Positions 18,846-27,243 of a stretch of DNA of 64,000 nucleotides are shown in pieces. Within the stretch, counting starts at the first letter, position 1; every line of letters starts with the position of its first letter. Below the pieces are notes generated by a model. The model was not told the origin of the DNA. It searched no databases and saw only the letters and a program-made list of their open reading frames with translations. The DNA is from Chromobacterium rhizoryzae. Lineage in GTDB: Bacteria > Pseudomonadota > Gammaproteobacteria > Burkholderiales > Chromobacteriaceae. The stretch lies in NCBI RefSeq assembly GCF_020544465.1, contig NZ_CP066126.1, forward strand, positions 2,728,001 to 2,792,000, read 5' to 3'. Both the position numbers and the translations under genes were made by a program.

Positions 18846-19427
18846 TCAGGCCTTGGCCAGGTCCAGCCACTTGGCCACCTCTTGCGGCCGGTAGGCGCGC
18901 ATCTCCGTCAGCAGCGTGGGCAGGTCCTCGCTGATGCGGAACAGGTCCATATTGCCGGGGCGGGCGAAGCCTTCGGCCACCGCGTGCTCCATCATCCGGT
19001 GCAAGGGCTGGTAATAGCCGGCGGCGTCGAGCAGGCCCACCGGCTTGCCGTGCAAGGACAGCTGGCCCCAGGTCAGGATCTCGAACAATTCGTCGAAGGT
19101 GCCGAAGCCGCCCGGCAAGGCGATGAAGCCGTCGGACAACTCCGCCATCAGCGCCTTGCGCTGATGCATGGTTTCGGTGACATGAATCTCCGTCAGGCCG
19201 GTATGCGCCACTTCCTTGGCCTTGAGAAACTCCGGAATCACGCCGACGACCTTGCCGCCGGCCGCCAGCGCGGCGTCCGCCGCCACGCCCATCAGGCCGA
19301 CCTTGCCGGCGCCGTAAACCAGGGTCACGCCCTGCTCGGCCAAGGTGCGGCCAAAATCGCGCGCGGCCGCTTCGTATTCGGGCTTGGCGCCCTTATTGGA
19401 GCCGCAAAACAGACAGATGGCTTTCAT
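18846..19427 (-). CDS. LOG-family (TIGR00730) Rossmann-fold nucleotide hydrolase
   Basis: 193-residue protein of the lysine-decarboxylase-like LOG family. The signature PGGFGTFDELFE (PGGxGTxxE) is present near residue 100, together with the N-terminal FCGSNKG. Characterised members release free base from AMP or cytokinin monophosphates (cytokinin riboside 5'-monophosphate phosphoribohydrolase); in bacteria the physiological substrate is often unclear. An AGGGG ribosome binding site precedes the ATG. Confidence 0.9.
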   Translation of the reverse strand: MKAICLFCGSNKGAKPEYEAAARDFGRTLAEQGVTLVYGAGKVGLMGVAADAALAAGGKVVGVIPEFLKAKEVAHTGLTEIHVTETMHQRKALMAELSDGFIALPGGFGTFDELFEILTWGQLSLHGKPVGLLDAAGYYQPLHRMMEHAVAEGFARPGNMDLFRISEDLPTLLTEMRAYRPQEVAKWLDLAKA

Positions 19428-19469
19428 TTTTATTTTTCCCCTATTGAAACATCAGCGTCAAAAACACAA

Positions 19470-19488
19470 CGGGCCGCTGCGCGGCCCG
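19470..19488 (-). terminator. Terminator after pheA
   Basis: An 8-bp stem (CGGGCCGC/GCGGCCCG) with a 3-nt loop, followed on the minus strand by TTGTGTTTTTG, lies between the pheA stop and the LOG-type gene. It may partly separate pheA from the three downstream genes. Confidence 0.7.
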
Positions 19489-19508
19489 CTTGCATCCCCC
19501 TCCGGCGC

Positions 19509-20582
19509 TCAAAGCACCGCGAGCGGATAAGAACCCAATACCTTGACGAAGGAAGTGCACTCGGCGAGGCCGGCCAAGGCCTGGCGCACATTGGCGTCGT
19601 CTCTATGCCCCTCCATATCGATGAAGAACACATAGTCCCACAGCCCGGCCCGCGAAGGCCGCGACTCGAACTTGCTCATGGACACGCCATTGCCGGCGAT
19701 GGGCGCCAGCAGATGGTGCACCGCGCCTGGGCGGTTGGGCGCGGACACCACGACCGAAGTCTTGTCCTGACCGGTCACGCCCACGTCCTGCAGCCCCAGC
19801 ACCAGGAAACGAGTGGTGTTGTTGGGCTCGTCCTCGATATTGGACGCCAGCTTCAGCAAAGCGTAGCGCTCGGCCGCGGCCTGACCGGCGATCGCCGCCG
19901 CGCCCTCGTCTTCGGCCGCCAGGCGCGCCGCTTCGGCGTTGCTGGCCACCGACACCCGCTCCACCGCCTCCGGCAGATTCTTGTTCAGCCACTCGTGACA
20001 CTGCGCCAGCGCCTGGGCGTGGGCGTACACGCGGCGGATGCCATCCAGGCCCTCCACCTTGCGCAGCAAATGGTGATGGATGCGCAGCACCACTTCGCCG
20101 CAAATCTTCAGCGGGCTGGTCACCATCAGGTCCAACGTGCGGCCCACCGCGCCTTCGGTGGAGTTTTCCACCGGCGCCACCACGTAATCCAGGCCGCGCG
20201 ACTCCACCAGGCGGAAGGCCTCGTCGATCGAGCTACAGGCCACGGTGCGCGCCGCGTGGCCGAAATGCTTGAGCGTGGCCAGCTGGCTGAACGTGCCTTC
20301 CGGCCCCAGATAGGCGATGGACAAGGGCTTTTCCAGCGCCAGGCATTCGGACATCACCTCGCGGAACAAGCGCGCCACCGACTCGCCCGGCAAGGGGCCG
20401 GGATTCAGTTCTTTGACGCGGCGCAGCACCTGCGCCTCGCGCTCGGGCCGATAAATGATGCCGCCGCCCTTGATCTCGCCGATTTCGCGCGCATGGGTGG
20501 CGCGCTGGTTCAGCAGATTGAGGATTTCCACATCGATGTTGTCGATGGCGTCGCGGTGCTGTTTAAGTAAATGTTCCGACAC
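19509..20582 (-). CDS. pheA: Bifunctional chorismate mutase / prephenate dehydratase (P-protein)
   Basis: 357 residues: AroQ chorismate mutase helices (residues 1-90, with RDAIDNIDVEILNLLNQRA), prephenate dehydratase (about 95-275, with YLGPEGTFSQLA, APVENSTEGAV and NNTTRFLVL) and a C-terminal ACT domain with the ESRP motif for phenylalanine feedback. It converts chorismate via prephenate to phenylpyruvate. I chose the GTG at 20582 (VSEHLLKQ) because the family starts here; an in-frame GTG at 20660 would add 26 unconserved residues. Confidence 0.93.
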   Translation of the reverse strand: MSEHLLKQHRDAIDNIDVEILNLLNQRATHAREIGEIKGGGIIYRPEREAQVLRRVKELNPGPLPGESVARLFREVMSECLALEKPLSIAYLGPEGTFSQLATLKHFGHAARTVACSSIDEAFRLVESRGLDYVVAPVENSTEGAVGRTLDLMVTSPLKICGEVVLRIHHHLLRKVEGLDGIRRVYAHAQALAQCHEWLNKNLPEAVERVSVASNAEAARLAAEDEGAAAIAGQAAAERYALLKLASNIEDEPNNTTRFLVLGLQDVGVTGQDKTSVVVSAPNRPGAVHHLLAPIAGNGVSMSKFESRPSRAGLWDYVFFIDMEGHRDDANVRQALAGLAECTSFVKVLGSYPLAVL

Positions 20583-20730
20583 GGCTTCCAGTCTTTCTCT
20601 ATTGCACACATCCTGTGAAGACGCGCCGCCCGGCTTGGCCGCGAGCGCGTCTCTAAACACTCAGTTTCCGCGAGATGAGCCAGGCTCGCAAGCCTTTGTC
20701 GCGAGAAAACCCAAGAGACCGGCCCGCGCT

Positions 20731-20864
20731 TAGAACGTGTTTACGATCTTGCGAGCTAGAGCGAGACAAGGCGAAAACGACGGAGAAAGCGGAGTGCGCC
20801 GGCACTCCAAAGACGCTCTCAACACCGTATCGCCGAAACGCCGCGGACCTTGAACCGCTTCCTA
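20731..20864. repeat. Intergenic GTTCA-ended repeat, copy 3
   Basis: The left end TTAGAACGTGTTTACGATCT and the right end (minus-strand TAGGAAGCGGTTCAAGGTCC) match the family termini. The core GAGCGAGACAAGGCGAAAACG, followed by GAGAAAGCGGAGTG, is shared with the copies at 43471 and 62953. The right end supplies the TAG stop of the 39-residue ORF. Confidence 0.75.
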
Positions 20865-20981
20865 GCCAAAGCAGGTCCACACCCGGTTGGCCAGATCCAC
20901 CACGAAATCCGCGCGCAGATACATCCCGGTCAGCCAGGCCAGCAGCAAGACCGCGCCGATGGAAAACAACCAGGTTCTCAC
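20862..20981 (-). CDS. 39-residue single-pass membrane peptide, translationally coupled to the MFS gene
   Basis: A GTG start at 20981 overlaps the MFS stop (GTGA) and is preceded by a perfect GGAGG placed four bases upstream, inside the end of the MFS gene. The peptide (starting VRTWLFSIGAVLLL) has one transmembrane helix of about 18 residues, a short acidic/basic segment and a C-terminal WTCFG. It ends at a TAG formed by the edge of a dispersed repeat. It is too short for standard gene callers. I recognise no family; a transporter-associated small protein is a guess. Confidence 0.55.
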   Translation of the reverse strand: MRTWLFSIGAVLLLAWLTGMYLRADFVVDLANRVWTCFG

Positions 20982-22186
20982 GCGTCCTCCTTGGCGAAAC
21001 TGGCCGACGGGGTTTCCCGCACCGGCAGATTGGCGGCGGCGGCCAGCAAGCCCAGCGCTATCGCCAGCATCCACACCAGATCGTAGTTGCCGAGCAGATC
21101 GTAAAGCGCCCCGCCCAGCCACACCCCCAGGAAGCTGCCCACCTGATGCGAGAAAAACACCGCGCCGGACAACATACCCAAGTGACGCACGCCAAACATG
21201 CCGGCGATCACCCCATTGGTCAGCGGCACCGTGGACAGCCACAGAAAGCCCATCGCCGCGGCGAACACCGCCACCGAAACGCCGCTGAGCGGCAGCAGAA
21301 GGAAGACCGCGATCACCACGCTGCGCGCCAGGTAAATGAAACTGAGCAGGCCGGGCTTGGACCAGCGGCTGCCCAGTTCGCCAAAAGCCATGGTGCCGAA
21401 GATGTTGAACAGGCCGATCAAGGCCAGCGCCAGGCTGGCGACGCCGCCGCCCAGGCCGTGGTCGCGCAGATAGGCCGGCAGATGCACGCCGATGAACACC
21501 ACCTGGAAGCCGCAGACGAAATAACCGGCCATCAAGAGGCGGAAGCCGCGCTCCGCCCAGGCGGCGGCGAAGGTATCGGCCATGCTGCGCAACAAATGCG
21601 CGCTCGCAGCGCTTTGCGCCGGCCGGTCCTCGCGCGCCAGCCAGCCGGACAAGGGCAGCATCAAGGCCGCGCAGCCGGCCAGAATCAGCAAGGCCGGCAA
21701 CCAGCCCAGGCCGTCGATCAAGCCCTGCTCCACCGGAATCATCGCGAACTGGCCGAAAGAGCCCGCCGCCGCGACGATGCCCATCGCCCGCGAGCGATAG
21801 GCCGGCGGCACGCTGCGCGCCACCACGCCGAAAATCACGCTGTAGGTGACACAGGACAAGGCCAGGCCGAGCAACACGCCGGCCGACAGAGAAAACAGCA
21901 AGGGCGTGCCGGACACCGTCATCAAAGCCAGGCCGGCGACGTAAAGCAAGGCCCCGCCCAGCAACACCTTGCCGGAGCCGTGCCTATCCGCCAGCGCGCC
22001 GGCGAAGGGCTGCGCCAGGCCCCAGACCAGGTTTTGCAGGCCCAGCGCGAAGGCGAAGGCTTCCCGGCTCCAGCCGAAGGCCTGAGTCATGGGCGGCATG
22101 AAAAAGCCGAAGCCATGGCGTATGCCCATGGCCAGCGACACGATCAGGCCGCCGGTCAGCAATAATCGCTTGATGGAATCGTTCAT
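20978..22186 (-). CDS. MFS transporter
   Basis: 402-residue major facilitator with 12 predicted helices. MGIRHGFGFFMPPM in helix 1 and the GALADRHGSGKVLLGG loop 2-3 motif place it near the monocarboxylate/oxalate-formate-like or drug-export branches; the substrate is unknown. The ATG at 22186 (MNDSIKRLLL) is preceded by GGAGA at good spacing, so the longer upstream extension to 22246, which runs into a repeat, is unlikely. Its 3' end carries the ribosome binding site of the following 39-residue ORF. Confidence 0.85.
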   Translation of the reverse strand: MNDSIKRLLLTGGLIVSLAMGIRHGFGFFMPPMTQAFGWSREAFAFALGLQNLVWGLAQPFAGALADRHGSGKVLLGGALLYVAGLALMTVSGTPLLFSLSAGVLLGLALSCVTYSVIFGVVARSVPPAYRSRAMGIVAAAGSFGQFAMIPVEQGLIDGLGWLPALLILAGCAALMLPLSGWLAREDRPAQSAASAHLLRSMADTFAAAWAERGFRLLMAGYFVCGFQVVFIGVHLPAYLRDHGLGGGVASLALALIGLFNIFGTMAFGELGSRWSKPGLLSFIYLARSVVIAVFLLLPLSGVSVAVFAAAMGFLWLSTVPLTNGVIAGMFGVRHLGMLSGAVFFSHQVGSFLGVWLGGALYDLLGNYDLVWMLAIALGLLAAAANLPVRETPSASFAKEDA

Positions 22187-22210
22187 CGCTTGTCTCCATG
22201 CGGAAAGATG

Positions 22211-22335
22211 AGCCTGTTCAAAATCTCGCGCACCAGGGCGAGGCAAGGCCTTGCGGCTGAAAAAGCGATGAGCGGGTTTTCAACGCCCCTTTACCATCCG
22301 TCTCGCGCTACGCAGCGGACTTTGAACAAGGACTA
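22211..22335. repeat. Intergenic GTTCA-ended repeat, copy 4
   Basis: The left end is AGCCTGTTCAAAATCTCGCG; the right end on the minus strand is TTAGTCCTTGTTCAAAGTCC. The core GGGCGAGGCAAGGCCTTGCG and the following GCTGAAAAAGCG match the copies at 43471 and 62953 in reverse orientation. It lies upstream of the MFS gene. Confidence 0.75.
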
Positions 22336-22398
22336 ACAGCGGCGCGGCTGTCGTGATCAGTTGTGATCATAGGGCAAAACCAGGACGGCAAAAACAAA

Positions 22399-22424
22399 AC
22401 CGGCCAGCGCTGGCGCCGGCCGGT
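22399..22424 (-). terminator. Rho-independent terminator after pepD
   Basis: A 7-bp outer stem ACCGGCC/GGCCGGT encloses a GC-rich inner part and is followed on the minus strand by TTTGTTTTTG. It starts about 30 bp downstream of the pepD stop. Confidence 0.8.
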
Positions 22425-22453
22425 GTTCGCGTCAAACCGTCGAGGACCGCGAT

Positions 22454-23908
22454 TTAGCGCGCGGGCACCGCGGCCAGCACCGCCTTCAGCAAATGCCAGG
22501 CCTTGCCCACCGACTCCACTTCCACGCGCTCGCCCGGCGCGTGCGCGCCGCGGATATTGGGGCCGAAGGACACCATGTCCATGCCCGGATACTTGGAGCC
22601 CAGGATGCCGCACTCCAGGCCGGCGTGGATCACCTGCACCTGGGCCTCGCCGCCGAACTCGCTGGCGTAGACTTGCTGGAACAGGGCCAGCAGCTTGGAT
22701 TGCGGATTAGGCGCCCAGCCCGGGTAGCCGCCTTCCATGTCCACCTGGCAGCCGGCCAGCAGGAACAGGCTTTCCACTTCGCGCGCCAGCATCCAGGTGC
22801 CGGAATCCAGCAAGGAGCGCACCATCAGGTTGGCGAACAGCTTGCCGTCCTCCAGCACCACCACGCCCAGATTGTTGGAGGTTTCCACCACGCCCTCGAC
22901 GCGCTGGCTCATGCGCTTGACGCCATGCGGCGCCGCGTGCAGCGCGGCGAAGATGGCGCCTTGGTCGGCGCGCGCCAGTACCTTGTCCAGCTCAATCCGC
23001 TCCTGCACCACGGTGACGCCTTCGTCGACGCCGGCCAGTTCGAAACGCAGCAGGCTTTGGAAGGCGTCCAGCTTGGCCGCCACCTTGGCCGCGTCGGCGG
23101 CCGGGAAGGCCACTGCGGCGAAAGCCTCGCGCGACAAGGCGTTGCGCGCGGTGCCGCCCTTGAACGAGGCCACGCGCAGATCGGTTTCCGCTTCCAGTTC
23201 GCGAATCAGGCGGATCAGAATCTTGTTGGCGTTGCCGCGTCCCAGGTGGATGTCGGCGCCGGAATGGCCGCCGCGCAGCCCCTTGATCACCAGGCTGGCG
23301 GCCTGGTAGCCGGCGGGCAGCGTCTCGCTCGCGTAGCCGCGGCTGACATTGACGTCCACGCCGCCGGCGCAGCCCATATAGAACTCGCCCCACTCCTCGG
23401 TATCGATATTGATCAGGTACTGGCCTTGCAGCAGGCCGGTGCCCAGACCCAGCGCGCCGCCCATGCCGGCTTCCTCGTCCAGCGTCAAGAGCACCTCGAT
23501 CGGACCGTGCGGCACCTCCTCGCTATTGAGCACCGCCATGCCCAGCGCCACGCCTATGCCGTTGTCGGCGCCCAGCGTGGTGTTTTCCGCCACCAGCCAG
23601 CCGTCTTGCAGCGTCGGGCGGATCGGGTCTTTGAAGAAGTCGTGCTCAGTGCCGGTGTTGGCCTGGCACACCATGTCCAGATGGCCTTGCAGCACCACGC
23701 CGACGCGGTTTTCGTAGCCCGGGGTCGCCGGCTTGCGAATAATCAGGTTGCCCACCTCGTCCACCACGGTGTCCAGGCCGCGCAGTTCCGCCCAGCCTTT
23801 CAGGTAGTCGCGCAATTGCTGCTCATGCTTGGACGGACGCGGGATTTCACACAGGGTCTGGAAGTGCTCCCAGACGACTTTGGGTTCTAGTTCTGCAATT
23901 CGGGTCAC
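22454..23908 (-). CDS. pepD: Aminoacyl-histidine dipeptidase (PepD, M20 family)
   Basis: 484-residue cytoplasmic zinc dipeptidase that cleaves Xaa-His dipeptides such as carnosine. Zinc-site motifs: LQGHLDMVCQAN (His/Asp, near residue 75), ADNGIGVALGMA, LLTLDEEAGMGGALGL (general-base Glu) and IDTEEWGEFYMGCAGG; a late HAGLECGILGSKYPGMDMVSFGP carries the last ligands. Length equals E. coli PepD (485 aa). It is a single gene with its own terminator. Confidence 0.95.
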   Translation of the reverse strand: MTRIAELEPKVVWEHFQTLCEIPRPSKHEQQLRDYLKGWAELRGLDTVVDEVGNLIIRKPATPGYENRVGVVLQGHLDMVCQANTGTEHDFFKDPIRPTLQDGWLVAENTTLGADNGIGVALGMAVLNSEEVPHGPIEVLLTLDEEAGMGGALGLGTGLLQGQYLINIDTEEWGEFYMGCAGGVDVNVSRGYASETLPAGYQAASLVIKGLRGGHSGADIHLGRGNANKILIRLIRELEAETDLRVASFKGGTARNALSREAFAAVAFPAADAAKVAAKLDAFQSLLRFELAGVDEGVTVVQERIELDKVLARADQGAIFAALHAAPHGVKRMSQRVEGVVETSNNLGVVVLEDGKLFANLMVRSLLDSGTWMLAREVESLFLLAGCQVDMEGGYPGWAPNPQSKLLALFQQVYASEFGGEAQVQVIHAGLECGILGSKYPGMDMVSFGPNIRGAHAPGERVEVESVGKAWHLLKAVLAAVPAR

Positions 23909-24244
23909 GGAAAGTCCTCTAAATCATCAAGATGCGATAGCGGTTCGGGCTATGGCCGAACGCGCCGCGCCAGGCGCGGCGACGTTGGAATTCAGACTGT
24001 CCACTTTATCACGCCCGCATGCGCCGCGTCATGTGGGAAACTCATGCCAAAAGCGTCTAATCCGCTGAATCGCTTGACCGAAGTCATGAGTCCGCCTGCA
24101 AGCGCCGCCATGCTATTTGCCAGCTGTGACAAAGCCGCTATCCTCCGACACTGAATAATCCCCACATCTGTTTGTCAGAGCCTGTTCAAAGGCTGGCGGG
24201 CTGGAGCGCCGCAGACTTGAACAGCATCTAAAGAAAGGCCCGCC
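23909..24244. other. 336-bp intergenic region between pepD and bluB
   Basis: Holds the divergent upstream regions of pepD (minus) and bluB (plus), a GC palindrome GCGCCGCGCCAGGCGCGGCG near 23970, and a short copy of the dispersed repeat (24182-24224). I see no ORF with a credible start and no cobalamin-riboswitch core. Confidence 0.5.
24182..24224. repeat. Intergenic GTTCA-ended repeat, copy 5 (43-bp minimal form)
   Basis: CTGTTCAAAGGC at the left and GACTTGAACAG at the right form imperfect inverted ends around GGCGGGCTGGAGCGCCG. The internal core of longer copies is missing, so only the two termini remain. It lies 20 bp before the bluB start. Confidence 0.65.
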
Positions 24245-24886
24245 ATGCACCGTTACCCCGATCAAGACATCGCCGCCATTTACCGGGTGATAGAGCAGCG
24301 GCGCGATATGCGCCATTTTCTGCCGGACCCGGTGGACCCGGCGCTGCTGCGCCGCCTCTTGGAAGCCGCCCACCACGCGCCCAGCGTCGGCTATATGCAG
24401 CCGTGGCGCTTCATCCGCATCGCGGACCGCGGCCTGCGCGAAAAAATAGGCGCGCTGGTGGACGCGGAGCGCTTGCGCACCGCGGATCAACTGGGAGAGC
24501 GCCAGGCGGAATTCCTTCGCCTGAAAGTGGAAGGCATCCGCGACTGCGGCGAGGTGCTGGTGGCCGCCCTGATGGACGGCCGCGAACGCCATGTGTTCGG
24601 CCGCCGCACCTTGCCGGAGATGGATCTGGCCTCGGTGGCCTGCGCCATCCAGAACCTGTGGCTGGCGGCGCGCGCCGAAGGCCTGGGCATGGGCTGGGTG
24701 TCCCTGTTCGACCCCGTCGCGCTCTCCGCGCTGCTGGGCATGCCGGAAGGCGCCAAGCCCATCGCCGTGCTCTGCCTCGGCCATGTCGCCGAGTTCTACG
24801 CCCAACCGATGCTGGAGCAGGAAAAGTGGGCCAGCCGCCAGCCGCTGGAGCAACTGGTGTTCGAAGACCGCTGGCGCGACCATTGA
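24245..24886 (+). CDS. bluB: 5,6-dimethylbenzimidazole synthase (BluB)
   Basis: 213-residue flavin-destructase of the nitroreductase fold, which makes the lower ligand base of cobalamin from FMNH2 and O2. Characteristic segments: RRDMRHFLPDPV near the N-terminus, AHHAPSVGYMQPWRF, MDLASVACAIQNLWLAARAEGLGMGWVSLFDP, and a C-terminal EQEKWASRQPLEQLVFEDRW. No cobalamin genes surround it, so it serves a pathway encoded elsewhere. Confidence 0.93.
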   Translation: MHRYPDQDIAAIYRVIEQRRDMRHFLPDPVDPALLRRLLEAAHHAPSVGYMQPWRFIRIADRGLREKIGALVDAERLRTADQLGERQAEFLRLKVEGIRDCGEVLVAALMDGRERHVFGRRTLPEMDLASVACAIQNLWLAARAEGLGMGWVSLFDPVALSALLGMPEGAKPIAVLCLGHVAEFYAQPMLEQEKWASRQPLEQLVFEDRWRDH

Positions 24887-24918
24887 GCTGCCGGCCGGCG
24901 CCATGCTAGCCTGAGACG

Positions 24919-25431
24919 ATGGAACACGCTCTGTACGACTTTCTCGATCAGCACCAGATCCGCCATCAGCGCTTCGACCACCCGCCGGTCTACACCTGCG
25001 AAGAAGCCGCGCGCCTGACGCCGGGCCTGCCCGGCGCGGAATGCAAAAACCTGTTTCTGTGCGACGCCAAGGGCCGCCAGCACGTGTTGCTGGCGGTGCC
25101 GGCCGACGCCGGCGTCGACATCAAGGCCCTGGGCGAGCAACTGGAGCTCAAAGGCCTGCGCTTCGCCTCGCCGGAGCGCCTGCAGCGCTATCTGGGCCTG
25201 ACCCCGGGCGCGGTGACGCTATTGGCCGCCTTCAACGACCGCGACCGCCAGGTCGCCATCGTCGTCGATCAGGACTTGAGCCACCGGGACGCCATCCTCT
25301 GCCACCCCCTGGTCAATACCAGCACGCTGGCGCTGCCGATGGCTGAGCTGATGCGCTTCCTGGACCTGACCGGCCACGCGCCGCGCATCGTCGAGGTGCC
25401 GCGCCGGCAGAAGCAAGCCAGCCGGCCCTGA
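24919..25431 (+). CDS. YbaK/ProX-family prolyl-tRNA editing deacylase
   Basis: 170 residues of the YbaK/EbsC fold. The family motifs ECKNLFLCDAKGRQHVLLAVPADAGVDIK, LTPGAVTLLAAFND and the late HPLVNTSTLALPMAEL are present, best matching free-standing ProX/PrdX proteins that hydrolyse Ala-tRNA(Pro). It lies 32 bp after bluB on the same strand and may be co-transcribed. Confidence 0.88.
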   Translation: MEHALYDFLDQHQIRHQRFDHPPVYTCEEAARLTPGLPGAECKNLFLCDAKGRQHVLLAVPADAGVDIKALGEQLELKGLRFASPERLQRYLGLTPGAVTLLAAFNDRDRQVAIVVDQDLSHRDAILCHPLVNTSTLALPMAELMRFLDLTGHAPRIVEVPRRQKQASRP

Positions 25432-25510
25432 GCGCCGCGGCTTGTCAAGGCCACGGCAGTTCCTGCATGATGGTCGTTTCTTTCGATTCGCCCGGATTGC
25501 AGACCCAAGC

Positions 25511-26317
25511 ATGTCAGACATACTCAACACCATCATCGCCACCAAGCGTGAAGAAATCGCCGCCGCCTTGCGCCAGCAATCGCTGAGCGCGGTCCGCGCC
25601 GCCGCGGAAGCGCGCAGCGGCGATCGTCGCGATTTTGTCGCCGCGCTGCGCGCCAAACACGCGCTGGGCCAAGCCGCGGTCATCGCCGAGATCAAAAAAG
25701 CCAGCCCGAGCAAGGGCGTGATCCGCGAGGACTTCCGTCCGGCCGACATCGCCGCCAGCTACGCCGAACACGGCGCGGCCTGCCTGTCGGTGCTGACCGA
25801 CCGCCAGTATTTCCAGGGCGACGCCGCCTATCTGCAGGCCGCCCGCGCCGCCTGCCGGCTGCCGGTGCTGCGCAAGGACTTCATCGTCGACCCCTACCAG
25901 GTATACGAAGCCCGCGCGATGGGGGCCGATTGTATTCTGCTGATCGCCGCCGCGCTGGAACTGCCGCTGATGCGCGAACTGGAGGCCTTGGCAATGGAAC
26001 TGGGCATGGCGGTGCTGGCCGAGGTGCACGACGCCGAGGAACTGGAACAGGCGCTGCAACTCCAAACCGAGCTGATCGGCGTCAACAACCGCAATCTGCG
26101 CAGCTTCGAAGTCAGCCTGGCCACCACGCTGAAGCTGCTGCCGCAAATCGAGAACGGCCGCATCGCCATCACCGAAAGCGGCATCGCCACCGTCGACGAC
26201 GTGAGGCTGATGCGCAGCCACGAGGTGCACACCTTCCTGGTGGGCGAAGCCTTCATGCGCGAAAAAGAGCCGGGAGAAGGACTCTCCCGGCTGTTTCGAA
26301 ACCCGACGGACCGCTAA
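25511..26317 (+). CDS. trpC: Indole-3-glycerol phosphate synthase
   Basis: 268-residue (beta/alpha)8 enzyme of tryptophan synthesis that closes the ring of CdRP. Catalytic motifs: EIKKASPSKG (Lys), LTDRQYFQGD, VLRKDFIVDPYQ, GADCILLIAAAL, GVNNRNLRSFEV and ITESGI. I chose the ATG at 25511 (MSDILNTII), the usual family start, over an upstream ATG at 25442. trpC stands apart from trpG/trpD here; it converges with the lipase-chaperone gene, 11 bp away. Confidence 0.96.
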   Translation: MSDILNTIIATKREEIAAALRQQSLSAVRAAAEARSGDRRDFVAALRAKHALGQAAVIAEIKKASPSKGVIREDFRPADIAASYAEHGAACLSVLTDRQYFQGDAAYLQAARAACRLPVLRKDFIVDPYQVYEARAMGADCILLIAAALELPLMRELEALAMELGMAVLAEVHDAEELEQALQLQTELIGVNNRNLRSFEVSLATTLKLLPQIENGRIAITESGIATVDDVRLMRSHEVHTFLVGEAFMREKEPGEGLSRLFRNPTDR

Positions 26318-26328
26318 AACATTGCCGG

Positions 26329-27243
26329 CTATTGCGGCGGGAGGAAAGCGTCCAGCCGCAATTGCTCCTGCGCATTGAAGCGTTGCACGCGCAAGGCGGT
26401 CAGCGCCTGCTGTCTTTGCGCGGCGTCCAGACCGGGCGCCGCCCGCAAGCGCTGCGCCTCCCGTCGGTAGCCGTCTATGCGCGCCTGCCACTGAGCCTGT
26501 TCGCGGTCCAGCTGCGACAAACGGTCGGCGGCGGCCTGCCCCACTATGCCGGCGCGCAAGGCGTACAACTCCTGCTCGCCGCCGCCCTTCTTCCTCAGAG
26601 CCGCCTCCGCCTCCGCCAGCGCCAGATGCTTGACCGGCTCCTGCCGCGCCGCGCGCAGCTCGGCCGGCAAAGCCGCCTCCAAGGCCTTGAGCCTAGCCGC
26701 CTTCTGCTCCGCGCTCAAACCGGCGTCGGCGGCGATGCGCAGCCGCTGGACGGTGAAGTCGTCGTAGACGTCCTCATCGCCAAACAAGCCCGCCACCTCG
26801 CTTGCGGACAAGAATTGCAGACGCAGCGCCCTCATCCGCTGCAAACCCTCGGCCGCGTTCCCCGCCGCCAGCTTGGTCTCGCTCAAGGCTCGCCGATAAG
26901 CGACGTAACGGTCGAACAAGGCCAAAGCCTGCCCCAAGGCCGCGGCGCCCAATTGCGATTGCAAGGCCTGCTGCACCGCCTTGCGCACCGCCGGCAAGTC
27001 CCGCTCCCCCAGCGTCGCCAACTGGTAATCGAACAAGCGCCGCAGCTCCGCGTCCACTCTCAGCGCCCCGCTCGCCTCCACGCGCGCTTGGCCATCCGCC
27101 TGGGTGCCGCGCAAGGACGGCGCCGCCGCCGGCGCGGCGACTCCGGTTTGCGCCGCCGCGTCGTCAGCTCCGGACACGCACAGCCAGCCCAGCGCGGCCA
27201 GCAGCAGCGCGCAGCCCCACCCCATCCAGGCCCGCAACATCAC
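26329..27243 (-). CDS. Lipase-specific foldase (Lif), lipase chaperone
   Basis: 304-residue inner-membrane-anchored periplasmic foldase that folds the lipase encoded just upstream. One N-terminal membrane helix (about residues 5-24) is followed by a variable Ala/Pro linker, the SLRGT segment, and the Lif signature RRLFDYQLATLGE (Rx2FDYxLxA). The remainder is a long helical region that wraps the lipase. It overlaps the end of the lipase gene by 4 bp. Start is the ATG at 27243 or 27240. Confidence 0.92.
   Translation of the reverse strand: MMLRAWMGWGCALLLAALGWLCVSGADDAAAQTGVAAPAAAPSLRGTQADGQARVEASGALRVDAELRRLFDYQLATLGERDLPAVRKAVQQALQSQLGAAALGQALALFDRYVAYRRALSETKLAAGNAAEGLQRMRALRLQFLSASEVAGLFGDEDVYDDFTVQRLRIAADAGLSAEQKAARLKALEAALPAELRAARQEPVKHLALAEAEAALRKKGGGEQELYALRAGIVGQAAADRLSQLDREQAQWQARIDGYRREAQRLRAAPGLDAAQRQQALTALRVQRFNAQEQLRLDAFLPPQ

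Noticed and set aside
18030..20570. 846-codon plus-strand frame across the DAHP synthase, LOG and pheA genes
   Set aside because: It spans three recognised minus-strand genes and their gaps; high GC at third positions keeps antisense frames open. No motif is seen.
23909..24244. Cobalamin riboswitch upstream of bluB
   Set aside because: No B12-box-like sequence found; the region holds only a short repeat and a GC palindrome.
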